Notes: a model not told the origin generated them from the sequence alone. A DNA stretch of 64,000 nt from Actinospineispora acaciae DSM 45401 (GCF_000620785.1 NZ_JIAI01000013.1:150653-214652), one strand, 5' to 3'. Positions 17,496-26,198 are shown, counted from the stretch's first letter. Made by a program: numbers and translations.

Positions 17496-17541
17496 CCCGT
17501 GAGTGGTTAGAGGTGCCATAGCACCTCTAACCACTCACGGG
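17496..17541. repeat. Perfect 21-bp hairpin; copy 2 of a dispersed palindrome
   Basis: The arms 17496-17516 and 17521-17541 are perfectly complementary over 21 bp with a 4-base loop (CATA). The outer 15 bases, CCCGTGAGTGGTTAG, are identical to those of the hairpin at 832-881, while the inner stem bases differ but remain paired. It sits between rpmE and prfA beside a separate rpmE terminator, so termination alone does not explain it. Confidence 0.8.
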
Positions 17542-17555
17542 TGGTGACGTGCGAA

Positions 17556-17603
17556 AACGCCCGCCTGCGCTCCTCGTGTCGGGGGGAGGCGCGGGCGGGC
17601 GTT
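17556..17603 (-). terminator. Terminator of rpmE
   Basis: Arms AACGCCCGCC (17556-17565) and GGCGGGCGTT (17594-17603) pair perfectly, with further GC pairing inside. Read on the minus strand the hairpin is followed by TTTTCGC. It begins 8 bases after the rpmE stop codon. Confidence 0.75.
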
Positions 17604-17611
17604 GGGGGTAG

Positions 17612-17833
17612 CTACTTGCCTGGCTTGGCGCGCTTGCCGTAGCGCTTCTCGAAGCGGGCCACCCGGCCGCCGCTGTCAAGGATCTTCTGCTTCCCGGTGT
17701 AGAACGGGTGGCAGTTGGAGCAGACCTCGACGTGGATCGAGCCGCTCTTCTTGGTGCTGTGTGTGGTGAACGTGTTCCCGCAGCTACAGGTGACCTGCGT
17801 CGGGACGTACTCCGGGTGGATTCCAGCCTTCAC
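17612..17833 (-). CDS. rpmE: 50S ribosomal protein L31
   Basis: A 73-residue zinc-binding (C+) form of L31: Cys16 and Cys18 in TCSCGNTF and Cys38 and Cys41 in CSNCHPFYTGKQK form the zinc site. Zn-free paralogues used under zinc starvation lack these. The basic C-terminus RFEKRYGKR is typical. It lies between rho and prfA as in mycobacteria. Confidence 0.97.
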   Translation of the reverse strand: MKAGIHPEYVPTQVTCSCGNTFTTHSTKKSGSIHVEVCSNCHPFYTGKQKILDSGGRVARFEKRYGKRAKPGK

Positions 17834-17966
17834 TTACGGGTCCTCTCATCGTGGTCGCCGGGTCCCCCGCCTCGGCGGGCGGGGGTGAACCGGAACCGAA
17901 TCTGACGCGACCAGTGTCGCATCGTCGCCTTGAACGCCGGGCGGCGCGTCGGTGTTCCCGGCGCGC

Positions 17967-20042
17967 CTACTCGTCGACGTTCGGGGTGTTCTTCGCCACC
18001 TGCATCAGGAACTCGATGTTGGTCCGGGTCTTGCGGAGCTGGGTGAGCACCAGGTCGAGCGCCTGCTGGTCGTCCAGCGCGGCAAGCACGCGGCGGAGCT
18101 TGACGGTGACGGCCAGCTCGTCCGGAGCGAGCAGCAGCTCCTCCTTACGGGTGCTGGAGGCGTCCACGTCGATGGCCGGGAAGATCCGCTTGTCGGCGAT
18201 CCGCCGGTCCAGCTTGAGCTCGGCGTTGCCGGTGCCCTTGAACTCCTCGAAGATCACCGTGTCCATCGTCGACCCGGTCTCCACCAGCGCGGTGGCGAAG
18301 ATGGTCAGCGAGCCGCCGTCCTCGATGTTGCGCGCCGCGCCCAGGAACCGCTTCGGCGGGTACAGGGCGGTGGAGTCGACACCACCGGACAGGATCCGGC
18401 CGGATGCCGGGGCCGCCAGGTTGTAGGCCCGGCCCAGTCGGGTGATCGAGTCGAGCAGGACGACCACGTCGTGGCCCATCTCGACCAGTCGCTTGGCCCG
18501 TTCGATGGCCAGCTCGGCGACCGTGGTGTGGTCCGACGGCGGGCGGTCGAAGGTGGACGGGATGACCTCGCCCTTCACCGACCGCTGCATGTCGGTGACC
18601 TCTTCGGGGCGTTCGTCCACCAGCACCACCATCAGGTGGCACTCCGGGTTGTTGGTGGTGATCGCGTTCGCGATGGCCTGCAGGATCATCGTCTTGCCGG
18701 CCTTGGGCGGGGACACGATCAGCGCCCGCTGACCCTTGCCGACCGGCATCACCAGGTCGATGACGCGGGTGGTCAGCTTGTGCGACTCGGTCTCCAGGCG
18801 CAGCCGCTCGTTCGGGTAGAGCGGGGTGAGCTTGGTGAACTCCGGGCGGTTCTTGGCCTGCTCGGGGTCCAGCCCGTTGATGGTGTCCACCCGGACCAGC
18901 GGGTTGAACTTCTGCCGCTGCTGCTCGCCCTCGCGCGGCTGGCGGACCACGCCGGAGACGTTGTCGCCCCGGCGCAGGCCGTAGCGACGCACCATGGACA
19001 GCGAGACGTAGACGTCGTTCGGGCCGGACAGGTAGCCGGAGGTGCGGACGAACGCGTAGTTGTCCAGCACGTCCAGGATCCCGGCGACCGGGAGCAGCAC
19101 GTCGTCGTCGCGCAGCTCGGGCTCGGCGCTGCCGCCGCCTCCGCCGCCGTCGCGGCGGTCACGGCCACGGCGGTTGCGGTCCCGGAAACGACGGCCACGA
19201 CGGCGCCCGCCGCCCTCCTCGTTGCCGCCGTCGTCGTCCCGGTCACGGTCTCGGTCGCGGCCGCCGCCATCGCGGTCGCGGTCACGGTCGCGGTTGTCCT
19301 GGCGGTTGCCGCGGTCACGATCGCGGTCGCGGCCACGGCCCTCGCCGGAGTCCTGGCCGCCGTTCTGGCCGTTGTCGGCCTTGGGTTCGGCGGCCGGAGT
19401 GGGCTCGGCCTTCGCCTCGTTGCCGGACGCGGCCGCCTTGACCTCGCCGGACCCCTCGGCGGAGGTGTCCGGGGCGCCGGCGGCGCGGGAGGCGGCCCTG
19501 CGACGGCGCGACGGCCTGGCCGAGGCCTGCTCGGTGGGAGCCTGGGCGGCGTCACCGGCGGGCTGGTTGTTCGCGCCGGCCGGTTCCGGCGCGGTGTTCG
19601 GCTTGGCCTCGGTGTTCGGCTTCGCGTCGGCGGCCGGTGTGGTCTCGGCGGCCGGCTTGGCCGATTCCGCGTCCGGACCCGGGTTCGCGCTCTGGCTCGG
19701 CGCGGGGGCGGCGTCGTTCTTGCTGGTCGCGCCGGCCTGTTCGGTCAGCGGCAGCTGGCCCTGGGCGTCCGAGGACGAACCGCCCGACGAGTTGGACTGC
19801 CGTTCCTTGATGGCCGCGATCAGGTCGCCCTTGCGCATGCCGGTGATGCCCGTGATGTTCAGCTCTCCGGCCAGCTGGCGAAGCTCGGCAAGGACCATCC
19901 CGGTCAGCCCGCCGCGCCGGCGGGTGGTGGTGCCATTGCCGGGGCCACTGTCCGAGGCCGCCGTCCCAGATGCGGCGGATGCACCGGCCGATTCGGCGTC
20001 CTGCGCCGGCTGCTCGGTGCCGATGGTGTCGGTGTCGCTCAC
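17967..20042 (-). CDS. rho: Transcription termination factor Rho
   Basis: A 691-residue hexameric RNA helicase, about 270 residues longer than E. coli Rho. The N-terminal helix bundle (LAELRQLAGELNITGITGMRKGDLIAAI, residues about 51-78) is separated from the RNA-binding cold-shock domain by a long low-complexity insert (about residues 80-300). The insert is first Ala/Pro/Glu-rich and then strongly Arg/Asp/Gly-rich, as in high-GC Gram-positive Rho. The ATPase has its P-loop PPKAGKT near 445-451, and LVDERPEEVTDM and the Q/R-loops are conserved. The GTG start follows a roughly 330-base leader. Confidence 0.96.
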   Translation of the reverse strand: MSDTDTIGTEQPAQDAESAGASAASGTAASDSGPGNGTTTRRRGGLTGMVLAELRQLAGELNITGITGMRKGDLIAAIKERQSNSSGGSSSDAQGQLPLTEQAGATSKNDAAPAPSQSANPGPDAESAKPAAETTPAADAKPNTEAKPNTAPEPAGANNQPAGDAAQAPTEQASARPSRRRRAASRAAGAPDTSAEGSGEVKAAASGNEAKAEPTPAAEPKADNGQNGGQDSGEGRGRDRDRDRGNRQDNRDRDRDRDGGGRDRDRDRDDDGGNEEGGGRRRGRRFRDRNRRGRDRRDGGGGGGSAEPELRDDDVLLPVAGILDVLDNYAFVRTSGYLSGPNDVYVSLSMVRRYGLRRGDNVSGVVRQPREGEQQRQKFNPLVRVDTINGLDPEQAKNRPEFTKLTPLYPNERLRLETESHKLTTRVIDLVMPVGKGQRALIVSPPKAGKTMILQAIANAITTNNPECHLMVVLVDERPEEVTDMQRSVKGEVIPSTFDRPPSDHTTVAELAIERAKRLVEMGHDVVVLLDSITRLGRAYNLAAPASGRILSGGVDSTALYPPKRFLGAARNIEDGGSLTIFATALVETGSTMDTVIFEEFKGTGNAELKLDRRIADKRIFPAIDVDASSTRKEELLLAPDELAVTVKLRRVLAALDDQQALDLVLTQLRKTRTNIEFLMQVAKNTPNVDE

Positions 20043-20375
20043 TCAGATCCTTCCTAACCAACCGGCGCTCACGCGCTGATCAGCGGATTTGCCGTCCATG
20101 CGGTGTGCAGGACAACGTCGGTCGAAACGCGGTGGCGGTGCGGCACCGCTCGCGTCGACAGATACAACGGTGGACAACGACCAGGTCAATGATCATGTAC
20201 CGGCAACCTCCGCGCCTTCACGCGGCCTACTCGGAAATGAGATCGAAACCCGGTTTCAGCTCGGGAGTCTACCGGCGCGGATCACGCGCGGTCGTTGTAC
20301 GCCGCCGAGAGTAGACAAAAGGTCGTCGCCCGGCAACAACGGGTACCGGCGTGCCACCCGGTCAGCCGACGCCGC
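20043..20375. other. Non-coding rho leader region
   Basis: No gene is visible in these 333 bases between thrB and rho. Since both are on the minus strand, the stretch should carry the rho promoter and a long 5' leader. Actinobacterial rho genes often have long leaders subject to autogenous control; I see no single strong hairpin with a T-run. A TAGACT sequence read on the minus strand near 20270 is a weak -10 candidate. Confidence 0.4.
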
Positions 20376-21272
20376 TCACCCGAACCGGACCACGGCGCCA
20401 CCCCGATCCACCTCCAACGGCGTCACCGTGAACGCCGGCCCTACCAGTTCGTTCGGCAGCTCGCCGTCGCTGGGCAGCGCCAGCACGGTGGGTCCGGCGC
20501 CGGAGATCACCGCCGGTACACCGTGCGCGCGCAACCGTTCCACCAGGTCGACGGAGTCCGGATAGGCCGGACGCCGGTAGGGCTGGTGCAACCTGTCCTC
20601 GGTGGCCGCCAGCAGCAGCTCCGGGCGGGTGGTGAACGCGCACACCGCCAGCGCGGTCCGGCTGGCGGTGAACGCGGCGTCGGCCAGCGTCACCCGCTCG
20701 GGCAACAGCCGCCGCGTGGTCGCGGTCGCCGACTCCTCGGACGTGATGAGCGCCACCGGCCGCAGCTTCTCGTGCGGCTCCAGCCGGGCTGCCCCGAAGC
20801 TGCCGCCGTTGTTCCAGGCCACCACGAAGCCGCCCATCAGGCTGGCCGCCGCGTTGTCGGCGTGGCCCTCCATGGACGCCGCGACCTGCAGCAACGCCTC
20901 CTGCTCCGCCTCCACGTCACGGCCGAGCAGCGCGGCGGCGGCCACCGCTCCGGCCACCGAGGCGGCCGCCGAGGAGCCCAGGCCGCGCCCGTGCGGCACC
21001 TGGTTGTGACAGCGCAGTCGCAGCCCGGAGGGTGTCTCGCCGAACGCGTCGAAGGCCGCCCGCATGGCCCGTACCACCAGGTGCCCCTCGTCCAACGGCA
21101 CGCCGTCGGCGCCCTCGCCGTGCACCTCGACGACCAGGCCGTCGTCCGCGGTACAGGCCCAGACCTCGTCGTAGCGCGACAGCGCCAGCCCGAGCGTGTC
21201 GAACCCCGGCCCCAGGTTCGCCGACGACGCCGGCACCCGCACGCAGATCTCCCGATGCGCGCTCATGCTCAT
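20376..21272 (-). CDS. thrB: Homoserine kinase
   Basis: A 298-residue GHMP-family kinase phosphorylating homoserine for threonine synthesis. The N-terminal ASSANLGPGFDTLGLAL and the ATP-binding PHGRGLGSSAA (residues 93-103) are diagnostic, and the C-terminal SGAGPTVLAL is present. ATG 21272 overlaps the thrC stop (ATGA); ATG 21266, two codons later, is an alternative. It is the last gene of the lysA-hom-thrC-thrB operon. Confidence 0.94.
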   Translation of the reverse strand: MSMSAHREICVRVPASSANLGPGFDTLGLALSRYDEVWACTADDGLVVEVHGEGADGVPLDEGHLVVRAMRAAFDAFGETPSGLRLRCHNQVPHGRGLGSSAAASVAGAVAAAALLGRDVEAEQEALLQVAASMEGHADNAAASLMGGFVVAWNNGGSFGAARLEPHEKLRPVALITSEESATATTRRLLPERVTLADAAFTASRTALAVCAFTTRPELLLAATEDRLHQPYRRPAYPDSVDLVERLRAHGVPAVISGAGPTVLALPSDGELPNELVGPAFTVTPLEVDRGGAVVRFG

Positions 21273-22375
21273 GCCAGGCCGAGAGCGCTGGCGACCGCGC
21301 CCGCGGACGCCGGCACCACCACGGGCTCCTCGGCGGCCAGCAGCGCGGTGTCCGGGTCCTTGAGGCCGTGCCCGGTGACGGTGCACACCACCGTGCCCCC
21401 GGCCGGCAGCTTCCCGGCCGCCGCGACCTGCAACAACCCGGCCACGCTCGCCGCCGAGGCCGGCTCCACGAACACCGCCTCGCGCGCGGCCAGCAGCCGG
21501 TACGCGGCCAGGATCTCGTCGTCGGTGACCGCGGCGAACAGGCCGCCGGACTCGTCACGGGCGGTCACCGCGCCGGCCCAGGACGCGGGCGCGCCGATCC
21601 GGATGGCGGTGGCGATGGTCTCCGGTTCGCGCACCGGCTCGCCGTGCACCAGCGGCGCCGCCCCGGCCGCCTGGAACCCGAACATCTTCGGCGGCTCCGG
21701 GACCAGGCCGTCGGCGTGGTACGCCTTGTAGCCGGCCCAGTACGCGGTGATGTTGCCGGCGTTGCCCACCGGCAGGCAGTGCACGTCCGGCGCCCGGCCC
21801 AGCGCGTCACAGATCTCGTACGCCGCACTGGCCTGGCCGGCGATCCGCACCGGGTTCACCGAGTTCACCAGGGTGGCCACCGGATAGTCGATCGCCGTCT
21901 TGCGGGCCAGCTCCAGGCAGTCGTCGAAGTTGCCGTCGATCTGCAGGATCTTCGCCCCGTGCGCCACCGCCTGCGCCAGCTTGCCCAGCGCGATCTTGCC
22001 CCGGGGCACCAGGACGGCGCAGGTCAGCCCGGCGCGGGCGGCGTAGGCGGCGGCCGAGGCGGAGGTGTTGCCGGTGGACGCGCAGAGCACGCCCAGCGCG
22101 CCGGAGGCCAGCGCGGCGGTCACCGCGACCGTCATCCCCCGGTCCTTGAACGAACCCGTCGGGTTCGCCCCGTCCACCTTGAGATAGACCTCACCCCCGA
22201 CCCGGTCGGACAGCTGGGGCGCCGGCAACAGCGGCGTGCCGCCCTCGCCGAGGGTCACCACCGTCCAGTCCGGCTCCACCGGCATCCGGTCCCGGTAGGC
22301 CTCGATCACGCCGGGCCAGCTCGGCATCCGGCCAGATAGCGCACCGGACCGCGCGCCCAGTGCTCCCGCCTGCAT
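21269..22375 (-). CDS. thrC: Threonine synthase
   Basis: A 368-residue PLP enzyme converting O-phosphohomoserine to threonine. The PLP lysine is Lys77 in NPTGSFKDRGM, and CASTGNTSASAAAYAARAG and the glycine-rich LPVGNAGNITAYW phosphate-binding loop are conserved. It is the compact actinobacterial form. The ATG overlaps the hom stop (ATGA), and the stop overlaps thrB. Confidence 0.95.
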   Translation of the reverse strand: MQAGALGARSGALSGRMPSWPGVIEAYRDRMPVEPDWTVVTLGEGGTPLLPAPQLSDRVGGEVYLKVDGANPTGSFKDRGMTVAVTAALASGALGVLCASTGNTSASAAAYAARAGLTCAVLVPRGKIALGKLAQAVAHGAKILQIDGNFDDCLELARKTAIDYPVATLVNSVNPVRIAGQASAAYEICDALGRAPDVHCLPVGNAGNITAYWAGYKAYHADGLVPEPPKMFGFQAAGAAPLVHGEPVREPETIATAIRIGAPASWAGAVTARDESGGLFAAVTDDEILAAYRLLAAREAVFVEPASAASVAGLLQVAAAGKLPAGGTVVCTVTGHGLKDPDTALLAAEEPVVVPASAGAVASALGLA

Positions 22376-23760
22376 CACGACACTCCCAAAGCGCTCACCG
22401 GTCGGCCCAAGTTTTCCACCCGCAACACCCGGTCGACGCCGAGGACCTCGTCCAGCTCGCCGAGCGCGGCCACGGTAGCCGCCAGCGCGGCGTCCGGCGC
22501 GGTGTGGGTGACGATGACCAGCCTGGCACCGCCGTCCGCCTCGGCGTCGCGGGCGGTCTCCTGGCGCACGGTGGCGATGCTCACCTCGTGCCGGGCGAAC
22601 AGCCCCGCGATGGTGGCCAGCACCCCGGCGCGGTCGTGGACGTCCAGGCTGATGTGATACCGGGTAGGGGTATGGCCGACGGGCTGGACGGGCAGGCTCG
22701 CGTGCGCGGACTCCCTCGGCCCGCGCCCACCCGCGACCCGGTTGCGGGCCACCGCTACCAGGTCGCCGAGGATGGCGCTCGCGGTCGGCGCGCCGCCGGC
22801 GCCCTGGCCGTAGAACATCAGCTGGCCGGCCGCCTCGGCCTCCACGAACACCGCGTTGTACGCCCCGTCCACCGAGGCCAGCGGGTGGCCGAGCGGGATC
22901 ATCGCGGGGTAGACCCTGGCGGACACCACGTCGCCGGTGGTGCCGGGCACCCGCTCGCAGATGGCCAGCAGCTTGACGGTGCACCCGACCGCCTCGGCGG
23001 CGGCGATGTCCGCGGCGGTGACCGCGCTGATCCCCTCGCAGTAGACGTCCGCGGCGGTGACCCGGGTGTGGAACGCCAGCGAGGCCAGGATGGCCGCCTT
23101 GGCCTGCGCGTCGTAGCCGTCCACGTCCGCGCTCGGGTCCGCCTCGGCGTAGCCCAGCTCGGTGGCCTCGTCCAGCGCCTCCCGGTAGCCGGTGCCGGCC
23201 GAGGCCATCGCGGACAGGATGAAGTTCGTGGTGCCGTTCACGATGCCGGCCACCCGGGTGATCTTGTCCCCGGCCAGCGACTCGCGCAGCGGGCGCAGCA
23301 GCGGGATGGCGCCGGCCACCGAGGCCTCGTAGTAGAGGTCGGCGCCGGACGCGTCGGCCGCCTCGGCCAGCGACGCGCCGTCCTCGGCCAGCAGCGCCTT
23401 GTTCGCGGTGACCACGCCCCGGCCGGCCTTGAGCGCGTCCAGCAGCAGGCCCCGGGCCGGGTCGATGCCGCCGATCACCTCCACCACGACGTCCACGTCC
23501 GGCCGGTTGACCAGCGCGGACGCGTCGGTGGTGAGCAGTTCTTCGGGTACGTCCGGGTGCTTGTGCGGCCGGCGCACCGCGACCCCGACCAGCTCCACCG
23601 GCGCGCCCACCCTGGCGGCCAGCTCGCCGGCCTGCTCGTCCAGCAGCCGCATCACCTCGCGCCCGACAGTCCCGCAGCCCAGCAGCGCCACCCGCACCGG
23701 TTGGACCCGTATTGCTTCCCCGGGGGCTACTGCTTCATCCACCACCTCCCCAGCCACCAC
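22375..23760 (-). CDS. hom: Homoserine dehydrogenase
   Basis: A 461-residue enzyme reducing aspartate semialdehyde to homoserine. It has the NAD-binding LLGCGTVG, the catalytic region VNGTTNFIL and the G-YAEADPSADVDGYDAQAKAAILA signature, followed by a C-terminal ACT domain (ISLDVHDRAGVLATIAGLF, about residue 375 onward) that usually mediates threonine feedback. The annotated GTG start lies directly after the lysA stop. The first seven codons (MVAGEVV) are encoded by a 22-nt dispersed repeat, so the ancestral start was probably a little further in, before PVRVALLG. Confidence 0.94.
   Translation of the reverse strand: MVAGEVVDEAVAPGEAIRVQPVRVALLGCGTVGREVMRLLDEQAGELAARVGAPVELVGVAVRRPHKHPDVPEELLTTDASALVNRPDVDVVVEVIGGIDPARGLLLDALKAGRGVVTANKALLAEDGASLAEAADASGADLYYEASVAGAIPLLRPLRESLAGDKITRVAGIVNGTTNFILSAMASAGTGYREALDEATELGYAEADPSADVDGYDAQAKAAILASLAFHTRVTAADVYCEGISAVTAADIAAAEAVGCTVKLLAICERVPGTTGDVVSARVYPAMIPLGHPLASVDGAYNAVFVEAEAAGQLMFYGQGAGGAPTASAILGDLVAVARNRVAGGRGPRESAHASLPVQPVGHTPTRYHISLDVHDRAGVLATIAGLFARHEVSIATVRQETARDAEADGGARLVIVTHTAPDAALAATVAALGELDEVLGVDRVLRVENLGRPVSALGVS
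23739..23760 (-). repeat. 22-nt dispersed repeat at the 5' end of hom
   Basis: This minus-strand sequence, beginning GTGGTGGCTGGGGAGG, is identical over 22 bases to each unit of the tandem repeat at 52643-52702. It starts immediately after the lysA stop codon (TAA, 23761-23763) and supplies the present start codon of hom. Confidence 0.75.
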
Positions 23761-25212
23761 TTAAGACACCTCCAGGCGGAACAGGTCGTCCTCGGTCTCC
23801 CGGCGCAGCAGCGGCCGGTGCGCGCCGTCACGGACGGCCACTACAGCGGGCCGGGGCAGCCGGTTGTACGAGCTGGCCATCGCGTAGCAGTACGCGCCGG
23901 TCGCGGCCACCGCGAGCAGGTCGCCGGGGGCCAGGTCGGCGGGCAGCCAGCAGTCCCTGACCACCACGTCGCCGGCCTCGCAGTGCTTGCCCACCACCCG
24001 GGACAGCGCGGCCGGCAGCGAGCCCTCGGCGCCGGCGCGCGACACCAGCCGGCAGTCGTAGCGGGCGTCGTAGAGCGCGGTGCGGATGTTGTCGCTCATC
24101 CCGCCGTCCACGCTCACGTAGCGCCGCCGCGCCCCGCCGTCCAGCTCGACGTCCTTGAGCGTGCCCACCTGGTACACCGTCACGGTGCCCGGCCCCGCGA
24201 TGGCCCGGCCCGGCTCGACGACCAGCTTCGGCGGCTCGATGCCCTCGTTCGCGCACTCCTTCTCCACGATGGCGCGCAGCTCCTCGGCCAGCGCCTCCGG
24301 GGCCGGCGGGTCGTCCTCGGGCAGGTACGCGATGCCCAGGCCACCACCCAGGTCCAGCGTGGTCAGCGAGCCCAGCGCGTTGGCGCCGTGCTCCTCGTGC
24401 AGCTCCGCGAGCAGCCTGACCACCCGGTGCGCGGCCACCTCGAAGCCGTCCGCGTCGAAGATCTGCGAGCCGATGTGGCTGTGCAGCCCGACCAGCTCCA
24501 GTCCTTTGGACTTGAGCACCCGGCGCACCGCCTCGGCCGCGTCCGAGTCCGACCTGCCCTTGCGGCCGGCGATGGAGAACCCGAACTTCTGGTCCTCGTG
24601 CGCGGTGGCGATGAACTCGTGGGTGTGCGCCTCCACGCCGACGGTGACGCGCACCATCACCGGCTGGCGCACGCCCCGGTCGCGGGCGATCTGGTCCAGC
24701 CGGGCGATCTCGTAGAACGAGTCCAGCACCACCGTGCCGACGCCCGCCTCCACGCCCGCGGCCAGCTCCTCGCCGGACTTGTTGTTGCCGTGCATGGCGA
24801 TCCGCCCGGCCGGGAAGCCGGCGCGCAGCGCGATGGCCAGCTCGCCGCCGCTGCACACGTCGAGGGACAGCCCCTCCTCGGCCAGCCAGCGCGCCACCTC
24901 GGTGCACAGGAACGCCTTCGCCGCGTAGTGCACGGCGCCCGGCTCGCCGTAGGCGGCGGCGAAGTCCCGGCAGCGCGAGCGGAAGTCGTCCTCGTCCAGC
25001 ACGAACAGCGGGGTGCCGTAGGTGTGCGCCAGCTCGCGGACGTCCACCCCGGCGACCTCCAGGGCGCCGTCGGTCGGGCGGCGGCGGGCGTTGCGCGGCC
25101 ACACCGAGGCGGCCAACCGGTCCAGCGCGGCCAGGTCCGGCGGCGGCGGGCCGGCGTTCTCGTGGGCGAACAGGACGTCGGCGTGCCGGGGCCCGGCGGG
25201 ATGCGCCCTCAC
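23761..25212 (-). CDS. lysA: Diaminopimelate decarboxylase
   Basis: A 483-residue PLP enzyme of alanine-racemase-like fold (type III) producing lysine from meso-diaminopimelate. PLP lysine is Lys99 in VHYAAKAFLC; HGNNKS, the GLHSHIGSQIFD helix, the glycine loop LDLGGGLGIAYLPEDDPP, and the cross-subunit DCWLP and GAYCYAMASSYN are conserved. GTG 25212 is chosen because it overlaps the nrtL stop (GTGA). The open frame continues upstream through nrtL antisense-like sequence. Confidence 0.95.
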   Translation of the reverse strand: MRAHPAGPRHADVLFAHENAGPPPPDLAALDRLAASVWPRNARRRPTDGALEVAGVDVRELAHTYGTPLFVLDEDDFRSRCRDFAAAYGEPGAVHYAAKAFLCTEVARWLAEEGLSLDVCSGGELAIALRAGFPAGRIAMHGNNKSGEELAAGVEAGVGTVVLDSFYEIARLDQIARDRGVRQPVMVRVTVGVEAHTHEFIATAHEDQKFGFSIAGRKGRSDSDAAEAVRRVLKSKGLELVGLHSHIGSQIFDADGFEVAAHRVVRLLAELHEEHGANALGSLTTLDLGGGLGIAYLPEDDPPAPEALAEELRAIVEKECANEGIEPPKLVVEPGRAIAGPGTVTVYQVGTLKDVELDGGARRRYVSVDGGMSDNIRTALYDARYDCRLVSRAGAEGSLPAALSRVVGKHCEAGDVVVRDCWLPADLAPGDLLAVAATGAYCYAMASSYNRLPRPAVVAVRDGAHRPLLRRETEDDLFRLEVS

Positions 25213-26069
25213 ATCCGCTCCGGTGCGTCGACGCCGAGCAGGTCCAGGCCGTTGCGGAGCACCTGGCGGGCGGCTTTGGCGAGGGCCAGCCGTGCGCGGT
25301 GCCGTTCGGTGGCCGGGGCGTCGCCCATCGGCAGCACCGGGCAGGTCCGCTCGAACTCGCCGACCGCGACGGCCAGCCGCTCCAGATACCGGGTCACCCG
25401 GTCCGGCTCGCACCGCGCCACGGCCTCGAACTCACCGAGCGTGCCGATCAACGCCGTCTCGGCGGGGCCGGTGAGCAGCCCGTACTCCTCACCGCCCGTG
25501 ACCCCGAGCTCCCGCGCCCACCGGGCCAGCGCGCACATCCTGGCGTGCGCGAACCGCACCAGGAACGCCGGGTTCTCCTCGACCCGCCGTGCCAGCACAC
25601 CCGGCTCGGGCCTGGTCGACCGCAGCAGCGCGTACCTCGCCACGTCCGGCCCGACCCGCTCCGCCAGCGTCTCGTACGCGTCGTCGTCCACGACGTGGTG
25701 GACGACGTGGCGATCCGGCCGCCCGTACCCGTCCCCCGCCGCGAGCACCTCGCCGATCAGCTCGCCGCGCGCCGCCGCCGCCAGCCGCAGGTTGACGAAC
25801 CCGGCGCCGGCCACCTCGGCGGAGGCGATCTCGTCGCGGCCGGACAGCGCGGCGGCGAGGTCGGCGGCGAGCGCACGCGCGGGCAGGTCCAGCGCGGACC
25901 CGGCCCGCAGCGCCACGCTGGTGGCGTACTCGCCGCGCGCCGGATCCTTCGGGCGGGCGATCGGGGCCGTCCAGTCGATCGTCCGCAGCGTCGCGGTGTC
26001 GACACCGTGGCCGGTCAGAACGTCGGTCGCGGCGGCACGTATCAGCGCGGTGAGCTGGACGGGGTTCAC
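25209..26069 (-). CDS. nrtL: ArgS-related anticodon-binding protein lacking the catalytic domain (NrtL)
   Basis: A 286-residue relative of arginyl-tRNA synthetase with only its ends. The N-terminal Add-1-like domain (VNPVQLTALIR to GFVNLRLAAAARGELIGEVL, about residues 1-115) runs into the DALR anticodon-binding domain (DVARYALLRSTRPEPG to the C-terminus). The catalytic Rossmann domain with HIGH- and KMSK-type motifs is absent, and normal ArgS has about 550-590 residues. Actinobacterial genomes contain such a family, named NrtL. It takes the place of argS before lysA. There is no frameshift, so this is a clean protein rather than a decaying one. GTG 26069 has no ribosome site and follows a TAGAAT box, suggesting a leaderless mRNA. 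It presumably binds tRNA-Arg; the role is unknown. Confidence 0.85.
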   Translation of the reverse strand: MNPVQLTALIRAAATDVLTGHGVDTATLRTIDWTAPIARPKDPARGEYATSVALRAGSALDLPARALAADLAAALSGRDEIASAEVAGAGFVNLRLAAAARGELIGEVLAAGDGYGRPDRHVVHHVVDDDAYETLAERVGPDVARYALLRSTRPEPGVLARRVEENPAFLVRFAHARMCALARWARELGVTGGEEYGLLTGPAETALIGTLGEFEAVARCEPDRVTRYLERLAVAVGEFERTCPVLPMGDAPATERHRARLALAKAARQVLRNGLDLLGVDAPERM

Positions 26070-26076
26070 CCGGCGA

Positions 26077-26082
26077 ATTCTA
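26077..26082 (-). promoter_or_regulatory. -10 box of a probable leaderless promoter for nrtL-lysA-hom-thrC-thrB
   Basis: TAGAAT on the minus strand ends 7 bases before GTG 26069. This spacing puts the transcription start at the start codon and would explain the missing ribosome site. No clear -35 box is visible. Confidence 0.5.
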
Positions 26083-26198
26083 GTGCGCACCCCCGGCCGC
26101 CCCCTCACGCTGATCACCGGTGGCTCTGCTCACGAAGAATTGAACCGCCGCTCCTAGACTGGCTGCCAACCCCGCCCCTCGACCTCCGGGAATGGTTC

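Noticed and set aside
17952..20057. A 701-codon plus-strand frame opposite rho
   Set aside because: The repeats in it are the complement of the Arg/Asp/Gly insert of Rho; it has no family features.
22360..26157. A 1265-codon open frame on the plus strand
   Set aside because: It is antisense to hom, lysA and nrtL. Its composition is a shadow (His, Arg, Gln and Val repeats) caused by GC-rich third positions, and no domain is recognisable.
25299..26198. A much longer start for the DUF3105 protein
   Set aside because: The upstream part is antisense to nrtL and has shadow composition; the membrane anchor lies just after ATG 26199.
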